This document shows, one piece after another, positions 1-8,025 of a stretch of DNA of 64,000 nucleotides (its first letter is position 1; every line of letters starts with the position of its first letter). Location: NCBI GenBank assembly GCA_947494995.1, contig CANLWY010000003.1, positions 240,632 through 304,631 on the forward strand, given 5' to 3'. The position numbers and the translations under genes are program-made. Below the pieces are notes generated by a model that worked only from the letters and a program-made list of their open reading frames with translations, ran no database searches and had not been told where the DNA came from. This DNA comes from an uncultured Campylobacterales bacterium. GTDB lineage: Bacteria > Campylobacterota > Campylobacteria > Campylobacterales > Arcobacteraceae.

Positions 1-978
1 ATCTAAAAATTGTAAAGCATGAGTTTCATGGGCAATTATTCCTCCTCCAACTGCTAACATGGCAACTGTTCCAATAACTGAAATTGTTTTTATAACAATA
101 GGCATAGAGCTTACTAAAGCTGTTCCAAAAGCTTGAGATGAGCTTGATTGTTTTTCTTGTAGATAAAAACCTATGTCATCGAGTTTTATAATAAGTGCTA
201 CAATTCCATATACTCCAATTGTTGTTAATATGGCAACTACAACTAAAACAGAAAGTTTTAAAACAAAATCAGACTGAGCTAAAAGACTTAGAGTTATAAC
301 AATAATTTCAAAAGATAAAATAAAATCAGTTTTTATAGCACTTTTTATTTTTTGTTCTTCAAATTCTTCATTTGTTAGAGGTTTTTCTTCTTTATCTCTT
401 TTATTTTCATGTTTATGATGAAAAAACTTTTCCAAGATAACTTCAACACCTTCATATGCTAAATAGATACCTCCTAATATAAGAGCAGGAGCAATTAGCC
501 ATGGAGCAATTACACTTAAAATTAATACAACAGGAACAATTATAAACTTATTTTTGAAACTTCCTTTTGCAATTTTATAAACAATTGGAAGCTCTCTTTT
601 TGCGGCATTTTTTTGTGCAGTTTTAATTGCATTTTCTTTGATTGATTCAAGTTCATTTAAAATCTCTTGTTGAGATTTTTCATCAAGGTTTTTAATATTT
701 TGTTTTAATTCTTCTAAAGAGTTTGCTTTTTCAAGCTCTTTTTTAAGTATATCTGAGGTAGTTTCATTTGTAAAAGATGCAATAGCTGCAAGATCATCAA
801 CTAAGATACCTGAGGACTTTACTCCTGCAAGTTTTGTATATGTTACAATATCATCAAATAAAATACCTATGTCATCAAGTGAAACTGCAAGTGATTTTGA
901 AGCACTTGCAACAGTTTTACCTGCCAAAGTAGAAATATCATCTGCTAAAACAGTTAAATACCCTAAAATACCAGCCAT
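1..978 (-). CDS. DUF808 (YedI-like) inner-membrane protein, cut by the window edge
   Basis: The reverse strand reads open from an ATG (complement of 976-978) to the first base, 326 codons with no stop, so the C-terminus is outside the window. The start MAGILGYLTVLADDIS is typical of DUF808 proteins such as E. coli YedI (about 305 residues). The N-terminal third is rich in short helices. It is followed by hydrophobic segments (KNKFIIVPVVLILSVIAPW, ALILGGIYLAYEGVEVIL, then more toward the edge) and a basic His-containing linker (KFFHHKHENKRDK). The function of the family is unknown. The gene is divergent from hypB, with a 235-bp shared upstream region. I see no link to hydrogenase maturation beyond this neighbourhood. 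Confidence 0.85.
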   Translation of the reverse strand, partial: MAGILGYLTVLADDISTLAGKTVASASKSLAVSLDDIGILFDDIVTYTKLAGVKSSGILVDDLAAIASFTNETTSDILKKELEKANSLEELKQNIKNLDEKSQQEILNELESIKENAIKTAQKNAAKRELPIVYKIAKGSFKNKFIIVPVVLILSVIAPWLIAPALILGGIYLAYEGVEVILEKFFHHKHENKRDKEEKPLTNEEFEEQKIKSAIKTDFILSFEIIVITLSLLAQSDFVLKLSVLVVVAILTTIGVYGIVALIIKLDDIGFYLQEKQSSSSQAFGTALVSSMPIVIKTISVIGTVAMLAVGGGIIAHETHALQFLD

Positions 979-1078
979 AATAAACGTCCTAATAGTTTTT
1001 TTGACATTTTATTAAAAGTAAAATTATAAGTGTGTTAATTATCTCTGTGCAAATATATTTTAAATTATGGGGCAAAGG

Positions 1079-1122
1079 GCACTAGGAAAATATTTTAGTG
1101 CTAAAGATACATAAGTGCACTT
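1079..1122. promoter_or_regulatory. Repeated GCACT/AGTGC half-sites between DUF808 and hypB
   Basis: An inverted repeat GCACTA-N11-TAGTGC (1079-1084 and 1096-1101) is followed by the perfect 10-bp palindrome AAGTGCACTT (1113-1122), giving four AGTGC half-sites in 44 bp. A further 13-bp palindrome AATAGACTCTATT lies at 1152-1164. Because the flanking genes diverge, a terminator is unlikely. A regulator binding region for hyp is the simplest reading. The protein that would bind is unknown. Confidence 0.35.
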
Positions 1123-1213
1123 CATTATTAGGTTTAATTCAGTTTTTATTGAATAGACTCTATTAAAATGAATAATAATTCAGAATAATACAAATTGAAT
1201 AGGAGATATAAAT

Positions 1214-1984
1214 ATGTGTACAGATTGCGGATGTAGTATAACAGATCATCATCACGACCATGACCATTCTCATGGAGACTCTGCTTCTCACCAAGCAGCT
1301 CATGATACTTTACATCATAACCCACAGTTAAATGATAGTAAGACAATTTCAGTAATTAAAAAAATATTAGACAAAAATGATCATGAGGCAGCTCACAATA
1401 GGGCTCACTTTGATAAAAATAAGGTTTTAGGTATTAATTTAATGTCAAGCCCAGGAAGTGGAAAGACAACGTTATTAGAACATATGTCTGATATTGCAGA
1501 TTTTAAATATGGTGTAGTAGAAGGTGACTTAGAAACAAATAGAGATGCAGATAGATTAATTGCTAAAGATATAAAAGCTGTACAGATTCAAACAGGGTCT
1601 GCCTGTCACTTAGATGCATTTATGGTTCATAAGGGTTTACATGATATGCCTTTAGATGATTTAGATGTATGTTTTGTTGAAAATGTAGGGAATCTAGTTT
1701 GTCCTGCTTCATATGATGTTGGGACACATTTAAATGTTGTATTAGTTTCAATTCCTGAAGGTGAAGATAAAATCGCTAAATACCCAGTTATGTTTAGAGC
1801 AGCTGATTTAATTCTGTTTACAAAAACAGATTTACTTCCATATTTTGAGTATGATATTGAAAAAGAGAAAGAGACTGCAAGAAAACTAAAACCAAATGTA
1901 GATATTTTAGAAGTATCAACTAAAGATGAAGATAGCATAAAAGCTGTTGTTGATTGGATAAATTTTAAAAGAAAGATGAGATAG
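1214..1984 (+). CDS. hypB: Hydrogenase nickel incorporation GTPase HypB
   Basis: HypB is the GTPase that, with HypA, loads nickel into [NiFe]-hydrogenase precursors in the cytoplasm. The protein opens with MCTDCGCS, the N-terminal CxxCGC metal site. A His-rich stretch (DHHHDHDHSHGD) follows, which in other HypB proteins stores or delivers nickel. The P-loop SPGSGKTT starts near residue 79. The metal-site and switch regions follow (GSACHLDAFMVHKGL, ENVGNLVCP), as does the guanine-specificity motif TKTD. Length (256) is normal for the His-rich type. AGGAG lies a few bases before the ATG. It is the first gene of the hyp run, and hypC starts 4 bp after its stop. Confidence 0.96.
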   Translation: MCTDCGCSITDHHHDHDHSHGDSASHQAAHDTLHHNPQLNDSKTISVIKKILDKNDHEAAHNRAHFDKNKVLGINLMSSPGSGKTTLLEHMSDIADFKYGVVEGDLETNRDADRLIAKDIKAVQIQTGSACHLDAFMVHKGLHDMPLDDLDVCFVENVGNLVCPASYDVGTHLNVVLVSIPEGEDKIAKYPVMFRAADLILFTKTDLLPYFEYDIEKEKETARKLKPNVDILEVSTKDEDSIKAVVDWINFKRKMR

Positions 1985-1988
1985 AAGT

Positions 1989-2273
1989 ATGTGTTTATCA
2001 ATACCTTCAAAAATCACTCATATAGATGAAGAGAATAATGTAGCTACAGTTGATACTATGGGTGTAGAAAGAAAAGCAAATCTTGATTTAATAGATCAAC
2101 CTGTTGTCGTTGGAGATTATGTCCTTATTCATATTGGTTTTGCAATGAATAAGATTGATGAAGAGGATGCTTTAGAAAGTCTAAAAATTTATGCTGAAAT
2201 AATTGAAAAAATGGAAGAAGAAGACAGGCGCCAAGCTATACTTGAAGATGATGCCTGTCCAAATAGAGGTTAG
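1989..2273 (+). CDS. hypC: Hydrogenase maturation chaperone HypC
   Basis: Small cytoplasmic chaperone (94 residues) that carries the Fe(CN)2CO precursor with HypD and delivers it to the hydrogenase large subunit. The protein begins MCLSIPSK. The Cys at position 2 is the invariant iron/large-subunit binding residue of the HypC/HupF family. The OB-like body has the expected VVVGDYVLIHIGFAMNKIDEEDA pattern. The C-terminus is acidic and ends in a Cys-containing tail. It sits tightly between hypB and hypD, which suggests translational coupling. Confidence 0.95.
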   Translation: MCLSIPSKITHIDEENNVATVDTMGVERKANLDLIDQPVVVGDYVLIHIGFAMNKIDEEDALESLKIYAEIIEKMEEEDRRQAILEDDACPNRG

Positions 2274-2277
2274 GAAA

Positions 2278-3423
2278 ATGTCTGAATTACAATTAAAGGA
2301 TTTATATGATGGGTTTAGAGACCCTGATACAATAAAAGCCTTTAAAAAAATTATTGATGAAGATGCAAAAAGCCTTGAAAGACCAATAAATATTATGGAA
2401 GTTTGTGGAGGTCATACGCATACTATTATGAAGTATGGTATTCCACAACTTTTACCTGAAAACATAAACTTTATTCATGGTCCAGGATGTCCTGTTTGTA
2501 TTATGCCTAAAGAGAGAATTGACCATGCTTATGTTTTAAGTATGCAAGAAGATGTTATTTTAGTAACACTTGGAGATATGATTAAAGTTCCAGGTTCAAA
2601 TGGAAGTTTACAAGATGCAAGGTCTAAAGGTGCAGATGTAAGATTTGTTTACTCTCCAATGGATTGTCTAAAAATTGCAAAAGAGAACCCAAGTAAGAAG
2701 ATTATCTTCTTTGCAATAGGATTTGAAACAACTACTCCTATGACAGCAGCTTTAATAGATGTTGTTAAAAAAACAAATATTGAAAATATCTTATTTCATA
2801 TAAATCACGTAACAGTTCCAGAAGTTATGAAAGAACTTATTGATAGTAGAGATGAACATGTTGATTCATATAATCATCAAATTGATGCCTTTTTAGGACC
2901 TTCTCATGTATCTGTTATTAGTGGAAGTAAGATTTATGAAGAGTTTCCTAGAGATTATAATAAACCAGTGGTTGTAGCTGGATTTGAACCTGTTGATGTA
3001 ATGCAATCAATCTCTATGATAGTAAAACAGTTTATTGAAAATAGATGTGAACTGGAAATTGAGTATAAAAGATTAGTTTCATATGATGGAAATAAAAAAG
3101 CACAAGAGCTTATAGATACTTATTTTGAAAAAATATCTCTGTTTAAATGGAGAGGTTTAGGAAATATAAAAGATTCTGGATTGAAACTAAGAAATGACTA
3201 TGCTAAATATGATGCAGAAGTTATTTACAAAGATATATTACCAATAGCTGAAATAGAAGACCACAAACTATGTATTTGTGGAGATATTTTAAGAGGAATG
3301 GCAAGTCCTCCTGAGTGTACAATCTTTGGAACAGCATGTAAACCTAGCACTCCTATAGGATCTTGTATGGTGTCAAGTGAAGGTGCATGTGCAGCTTATT
3401 ATAAATATGGTAATCTCTTATAA
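2278..3423 (+). CDS. hypD: Hydrogenase maturation iron-sulfur protein HypD
   Basis: HypD is the [4Fe-4S] scaffold on which the Fe(CN)2CO group is assembled with HypC and HypE. A longer reading frame exists upstream, but it lies inside hypC. The ATG at 2278 follows a TTAGGA site 4 bp after the hypC stop and gives the usual 381-residue protein starting MSELQLKD. Family motifs are all present: CGGHTHTI near residue 42, GPGCPVCIMP, the central GFETTTPM, and the C-terminal Cys-rich segment (CICGDILRG, ECTIFGTAC, GSCMVSSEGAC) that holds the cluster and the redox-active thiols. It is intact, and no key cysteine is missing. Confidence 0.96.
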   Translation: MSELQLKDLYDGFRDPDTIKAFKKIIDEDAKSLERPINIMEVCGGHTHTIMKYGIPQLLPENINFIHGPGCPVCIMPKERIDHAYVLSMQEDVILVTLGDMIKVPGSNGSLQDARSKGADVRFVYSPMDCLKIAKENPSKKIIFFAIGFETTTPMTAALIDVVKKTNIENILFHINHVTVPEVMKELIDSRDEHVDSYNHQIDAFLGPSHVSVISGSKIYEEFPRDYNKPVVVAGFEPVDVMQSISMIVKQFIENRCELEIEYKRLVSYDGNKKAQELIDTYFEKISLFKWRGLGNIKDSGLKLRNDYAKYDAEVIYKDILPIAEIEDHKLCICGDILRGMASPPECTIFGTACKPSTPIGSCMVSSEGACAAYYKYGNLL

Positions 3424-3453
3424 ATTTAAGAGAATTAAAATTGAAAGAAAAAA

Positions 3454-4443
3454 ATGAAAACAATAACATTAGCCCATGGAAATGGGGGACAAGAGAATAA
3501 TGAACTTATATCAAAAGTTTTTTATAAAGCCTTTAAAAATGATATTTTAGAAAAGAGTGAAGATGCAGCTGTTATTCATAATGGACAGTTAGCATTTTCT
3601 ACTGATAGTTTTACAGTAAGTCCACTTTTTTTTAATGGTGCAGACATTGGAAAACTAGCAGTTTGTGGAACTTGTAATGACCTTGCAATGATGGGTGCAA
3701 AACCTAAGTATCTTACTTGTTCAGTAATTATTGAAGAAGGGCTTGATAGAAGAACTTTAGATAAGATTGTAAAAAGTATGAAACAAGAGCTTGAAGTAAA
3801 TGGTGCAGTTGTAGTTAGTGGTGATACGAAGGTAGTTCCAAGAGGAAGTGTTGATAAAATCTTTATAAATACAACGGGTGTTGGTGAGATAGAATATAAA
3901 GGTATTAGTTCAAACTCTATTACTAGTGAGGATGTGATTTTAGTTAGTAGAGATGTTGGGGCACATGGTGCAACTATTTTTGCTGCAAGGGAAGGTATTG
4001 ATATGAATACTAACCTAAAATCTGATTGTGCTTCTTTATATCCACAAGTAAAAGCTTTAATTGAATCGGGTGTTAAGATTACTGCACTTAGAGATGCCAC
4101 AAGAGGTGGAGTAAGTGCTGTATTGAATGAGTGGGCGAAACAATCAAATATTTGTGTTGAAGTAGAAGAAGCTAGTGTTCCTATTTCAGATGAGGTAAAT
4201 GGTATTTGTGAACTACTTGGATTTGAAGCAATGTCTTTAGCAAATGAAGGTACATTTGTTCTTGCAATTGCAAAAGAGGATGCCAATAAAGCTTTAGAAG
4301 TTTTAAAGCAGACAAATGAAACAGCTGCAATTATTGGAAAAGTAAGCCAAGAACATATTGGAAGAGTTGTTTTAAACTCTGCTTGGGGAACAAAAAGGTT
4401 TTTAGAGTTACCAACAGGTGAATTACTTCCAAGAATTTGTTAA
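3454..4443 (+). CDS. hypE: Carbamoyl dehydratase HypE (cyanide ligand synthesis)
   Basis: HypE is a PurM-like ATPase that dehydrates the carbamoyl group placed on its C-terminal cysteine by HypF, giving the thiocyanate that becomes the CN ligand. The 329-residue protein starts MKTITLAHGNGG and keeps the AIRS/PurM motifs SGDTKVVPRG and ALRDATRGG. It ends exactly in PRIC, the modified Cys. It therefore needs a HypF partner, yet no hypF is present in this stretch. A GAAAG site precedes the ATG. Confidence 0.96.
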   Translation: MKTITLAHGNGGQENNELISKVFYKAFKNDILEKSEDAAVIHNGQLAFSTDSFTVSPLFFNGADIGKLAVCGTCNDLAMMGAKPKYLTCSVIIEEGLDRRTLDKIVKSMKQELEVNGAVVVSGDTKVVPRGSVDKIFINTTGVGEIEYKGISSNSITSEDVILVSRDVGAHGATIFAAREGIDMNTNLKSDCASLYPQVKALIESGVKITALRDATRGGVSAVLNEWAKQSNICVEVEEASVPISDEVNGICELLGFEAMSLANEGTFVLAIAKEDANKALEVLKQTNETAAIIGKVSQEHIGRVVLNSAWGTKRFLELPTGELLPRIC

Positions 4444-4451
4444 TTAAAAAA

Positions 4452-6095
4452 ATGAAAGTCTTACTTCTAATCTCTTCTTTTAATTCTTTATCTCAAAGAG
4501 TATATTGTGAATTAAAAGAGTTAGAACATGAAGTAAGCATTTGTCTGTCAAGGGAAGAAAATTTATTAGAGGATATAAAAAATATTAATCCAGATATTAT
4601 TTTCTGTCCCTTTTTAAAAGAGTATCTTTCAAAAGATATATATGAAAACTATCCAACTTTTATACTTCATCCAGGAATTATTGGAGATAGAGGACATCAA
4701 TCTTTAGACCATGCTATAAACAATAAAGTAAAAGAGTGGGGTGTTGTTATTCTAAAAGCTAATGAAGAGCTTGATGGTGGAGATATTTACGCTTCTTCAA
4801 ATTTTATTATGAGAAATGCTAGCAAAGGTTCGCACTATAGAAATGAAGTTTGCGATACAAGCTCTATTGCTTTAAAGCTCTTACTTAAAAATCTAGAAAA
4901 TAAAAATTTTGAACCAATACCTCAAATCTTAAACGATATTCATCCAAGATTGACTCAAGATGATAGAAAAATAGATTGGCAAAAAGATAATACTGACACA
5001 ATAATCAAAAAAATTAATATGAGTGATTCTTATCCTGGTATAAAAGAGAATTTTTTTGGAATAGAGTGCCTTATGTATGGAGTTACGAAAGAAGATTTTT
5101 TTAAAGGTAATCCAAAAGATATTTTAGCAAAAAGAGATGGAGCTATTTGTATAGGTACAATTGATGGTGCAGTATGGATTAGTCATTTAAAAGAAGAGGG
5201 TCGATTTAAACTTCCAGCAACTTATGTTTTAAAAGATAAAATAAAAGGTATAAAAGAAGAGAGAATATCACTTATCCATGAAGATGAAAAAAATACTTTC
5301 CATGAAATATATGTAGATAGATGTGATGATATTGCATATTTACATTTTGATTTTCATAATGGAGCTATGAACTCAGAACAAGCAATAAGACTTAAATATG
5401 CAATTGATTATCTAAAAGAAGAGTGCAAAGTTTTAGTTTTGATGGGTGGAGAAGAGTTTTTTTCAAATGGTATACATCTAAATATACTAGAAGATTCAAA
5501 GAAACAAGGTGAAGATGGTTGGAGTAATATTAATGCAATGAATGATGTCGTAAAATCAATAATATATGCAGAAGATATTATAACAGTAGCTTCTTTTAGT
5601 AAAAATGCAGGAGCAGGTGGAGTTTTTTTAGGTTTGGCTTGTGATTATGTTGTTGCAAGAAGTGGCGTGGTTTTAAATCCACATTATAAAACTATGGGAT
5701 TAAGTGGAAGTGAATATCATACATACTCTTTTTATAAAAGAGTAGAAAAGAATATTGCTGATGAAATATTAAACAAATGTATTCCTATAGGAAGTAATAA
5801 AGCAAAAAGAATTGGAATGCTTAATGAGGTATTTGAAGATAGCACTTATGCAGAAGATTTAGAAAATTTTTGTAAAAAATTGATACTAGATGAAGATAAG
5901 TATGAGGACTTCATTGATGATAAAAAAGATTTTATTTTTGATAATGAAGAAAAGATAGAGAGTTTAAAAGAAGAAGAATTAAAAAGAATGTATCCTGAGT
6001 TTTGGGATGAGAAAAGTTCTTTTCATACTTTAAGAAATGAATTTATATACAAAAAAGAGCATGAAGAGAGTTTAAAAAGATTAAAGGAATTATAA
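4452..6095 (+). CDS. hypX: HypX/HoxX: formyl-THF-dependent CO ligand synthesis protein
   Basis: HypX makes the CO ligand of [NiFe]-hydrogenases from formyl-tetrahydrofolate under aerobic conditions, as shown for Ralstonia and Aquifex HypX. The N-terminal half is formyltransferase-like, with the HypX signature HPGIIGDRGHQSLDHAI at residues 73-89. The C-terminal half is an enoyl-CoA-hydratase fold with SNGIHLN near 338 and NAGAGGVFLGLACD near 385, followed by LNPHYKTMGLSGSEYHT, all typical of HypX. A TTG start 15 bp upstream would overlap hypE. The ATG at 4452 gives 547 residues, near the family length. It lies inside the hyp run, between hypE and hypA. Its presence suggests a hydrogenase made in the presence of oxygen. 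Confidence 0.9.
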   Translation: MKVLLLISSFNSLSQRVYCELKELEHEVSICLSREENLLEDIKNINPDIIFCPFLKEYLSKDIYENYPTFILHPGIIGDRGHQSLDHAINNKVKEWGVVILKANEELDGGDIYASSNFIMRNASKGSHYRNEVCDTSSIALKLLLKNLENKNFEPIPQILNDIHPRLTQDDRKIDWQKDNTDTIIKKINMSDSYPGIKENFFGIECLMYGVTKEDFFKGNPKDILAKRDGAICIGTIDGAVWISHLKEEGRFKLPATYVLKDKIKGIKEERISLIHEDEKNTFHEIYVDRCDDIAYLHFDFHNGAMNSEQAIRLKYAIDYLKEECKVLVLMGGEEFFSNGIHLNILEDSKKQGEDGWSNINAMNDVVKSIIYAEDIITVASFSKNAGAGGVFLGLACDYVVARSGVVLNPHYKTMGLSGSEYHTYSFYKRVEKNIADEILNKCIPIGSNKAKRIGMLNEVFEDSTYAEDLENFCKKLILDEDKYEDFIDDKKDFIFDNEEKIESLKEEELKRMYPEFWDEKSSFHTLRNEFIYKKEHEESLKRLKEL

Positions 6096-6096
6096 A

Positions 6097-6438
6097 ATGC
6101 ATGAGTATTCAATTGTTCAATCATTATTAGAAAGTTGTGAAGAACATGTTAAACAAAATAATGCAAGTAGAGTTAAAAAATTAGTAGTAAAAATTGGTAT
6201 CTTATCAGGGGTTGAACCAGATTTATTACAAACAGCTTTTGATACTTTTAAAGAGAAAACGGTTTGTGATGGAGCAGAGTTTATAGTAAATCACCAAAAA
6301 ATTGTCGTAGCCTGTCTATCCTGTGATGAAGAGTCTACTTTAGAGAATCATGAATTTGTATGTCCTAAATGTGAATCAAATCAATTAAAAGTGATTGATG
6401 GTGAGGATATGTACTTAATGTCCCTTGAAATGGAATAG
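6097..6438 (+). CDS. hypA: Hydrogenase/urease nickel metallochaperone HypA
   Basis: HypA delivers nickel to hydrogenase with HypB. The 113-residue protein starts MHEYSIVQSLL, where His2 and Glu3 form part of the nickel site. It carries the structural zinc site as two CxxC pairs (CLSCDEE, CPKCES). The start is one base after the hypX stop. It is the last gene of the run. Its final 13 codons reappear in diverged form at 9571-9608, which marks an insertion or replacement boundary here. Confidence 0.95.
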   Translation: MHEYSIVQSLLESCEEHVKQNNASRVKKLVVKIGILSGVEPDLLQTAFDTFKEKTVCDGAEFIVNHQKIVVACLSCDEESTLENHEFVCPKCESNQLKVIDGEDMYLMSLEME

Positions 6439-6443
6439 CCTAC

Positions 6444-6463
6444 AAGCCCTTAAAATAGGGCTT
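6444..6463 (+). terminator. Short hairpin after hypA
   Basis: AAGCCCT / AGGGCTT form a perfect 7-bp stem around a 6-base AT loop, starting 6 bp after the hypA stop. The T-tract after it is short and broken (TTTGTTG). This is at best a weak intrinsic terminator. Confidence 0.4.
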
Positions 6464-6496
6464 TGTTGAAACTAAAAGTGAAAAATATCTTTAAAA

Positions 6497-6534
6497 TGTA
6501 GTATATTTTTACTATATTTGTAGTATATTTTTTT
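6497..6534 (+). repeat. Two copies of TGTAGTATATTTTT at the left edge of the accessory insert
   Basis: TGTAGTATATTTTT occurs at 6497-6510 and again at 6519-6532, 22 bp apart. The same string, plus a shortened copy, recurs at 9333-9368 near the other end of the insert. The region is very AT-rich, so a chance match is possible. Copies at both ends of the foreign-looking segment suggest end repeats or binding sites. Confidence 0.35.
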
Positions 6535-6643
6535 AATTACCTTGTATTTCTTACTTCTAAACTTTTAAAAACATACATATAATATTTTTTTATATCATAA
6601 TTTTAATATATATAATTATGGTAAAATTATCATTAAAAATAAA

Positions 6644-7885
6644 ATGAGCCAAATGAAAGACAAACAAAACAACATTTTAGAAAAAGTAGGCATTTTTATT
6701 GCCAGTCTTATTTACAAGTATTTTAAAAAAATTGAAGAAAAGTATTTAGAAGCAACCCATCGAAAATGCTATTTAGAAAGTATAAAACTGTTTCCTAAAA
6801 TGAAGTTATCAAAAAGTAATGAGCTTGCTTCAAATATAGCGTGCAAATTGATTTTTAATTTAGAATATGAAAAAGAAAATGTTAATTTAAAAAAATTACA
6901 AAAGTTAGAAGAAGTTATTTTAAATGATGAATGGATAAAAAAGACATTATCTGATTTAAATAGATTGAAGGCTTATTTTAGATTTAACAATAAGGAAAAA
7001 CAGAAAGAGCATTTAGAAAAAGCGATGGAATATGTTTCTGATGTTAAAGAAATTGAAGATTTTAAAGAAGTTAGAAAAATATACAATAAAATTAAAACGG
7101 ATACAAAAATATTTTTGAAAGAGTCAAGAAAACTAAATAACATTATATTTGAAAAAGAAAAGTTAAAAATAATAAAACCAATTGAAATATCTTCATCTAT
7201 AGTTATATTGTTACTAACATTATTTTCAACATTTTTTCTTATAAGTGGAATATTACATAACAAAATTTTGTTTTATTCTTTAGGTTTAAATATAACTGAC
7301 TTTTATTCAATAAGCGATTACATTGCAACAAGTATAGAAGTTATTATGTATACTTTGTTTTTTTCTCTAATTGGTACATTATCTTATTTTTTAGGTTATA
7401 TAGATAGTTTAAAACAATCTATTTTTGAAAAGCAGTTTAATATAGAAGGAAAAACATTAATTAGTAAGTTTAAAGAGATTGCCATTTTCTCTTTAGTGAT
7501 TTTATTTGTAGACTATTTATTATTTGGAAAATTTAGTTATTTAAGTCTTTTTCCCTTAAGTTTTGCTCTTTTTATTTTTATATTGAATCAGTTGCCATTC
7601 TGGAAGTACATAAAAAATAAATCTCTAGTTATGAATTTTCTAATAGTATCGGTTATATATCTAACTGTACTATTATATAATGTTTTTTCTATAGTAGATA
7701 ATATAAGAAGTGATGATTATAAGAATCCTTATAACTTAGTATTCAATGATGCTTCCATTGATTATAGTAAATATAAATATATTACATCAAATTCAAATTT
7801 TGTATTTTTATTGGACAAAGATACAAATATATTTAAAATTATTCCAATATATGAAATTAAGGAATTTGAACAAACGGTTGAATAA
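6644..7885 (+). CDS. Orphan protein with helical N-terminus and membrane C-half
   Basis: Not recognised. This 413-residue protein has an N-terminal half of about 180 residues that is lysine-rich and helical, with heptad-like stretches (KKLQKLEEVI, KEHLEKAMEYV). About five hydrophobic segments follow: near 186-206, 228-250, 276-295, 297-316 and 325-345. The last ~65 residues are polar (KYKYITSNSNFVFLLDKD) and probably form a small domain. The N-terminal half may resemble TPR-type helical repeats, but no motif is firm. The start ATG has a second in-frame ATG 9 bp later. It has its own upstream region, and the gene after it faces it from the other strand. It lies inside the segment bounded by the hypA tail duplication, so recent acquisition is likely. 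Confidence 0.7.
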   Translation: MSQMKDKQNNILEKVGIFIASLIYKYFKKIEEKYLEATHRKCYLESIKLFPKMKLSKSNELASNIACKLIFNLEYEKENVNLKKLQKLEEVILNDEWIKKTLSDLNRLKAYFRFNNKEKQKEHLEKAMEYVSDVKEIEDFKEVRKIYNKIKTDTKIFLKESRKLNNIIFEKEKLKIIKPIEISSSIVILLLTLFSTFFLISGILHNKILFYSLGLNITDFYSISDYIATSIEVIMYTLFFSLIGTLSYFLGYIDSLKQSIFEKQFNIEGKTLISKFKEIAIFSLVILFVDYLLFGKFSYLSLFPLSFALFIFILNQLPFWKYIKNKSLVMNFLIVSVIYLTVLLYNVFSIVDNIRSDDYKNPYNLVFNDASIDYSKYKYITSNSNFVFLLDKDTNIFKIIPIYEIKEFEQTVE

Positions 7886-8025
7886 CAATTTTTACAAATA
7901 GATTTAGTGTTTAGAAAATTCTTATTCGTTATGAAGTGTCATTATAAAAAAGCTAGAATATTTATATATAGTATATATTTTTTACTTACTAGAATTGGTA
8001 AAAAAGGTTTAAGATTTAATTTTTA

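Noticed and set aside
1627..2010. 127-codon reverse frame over hypB and hypC
   Set aside because: Antisense to two well-supported genes, with no recognisable domain.
3576..4286. 236-codon open frame on the reverse strand of hypE
   Set aside because: It lies wholly antisense to a clear hypE with intact motifs, and its Ser/Thr/Pro-rich product reflects the reverse of hypE codons.
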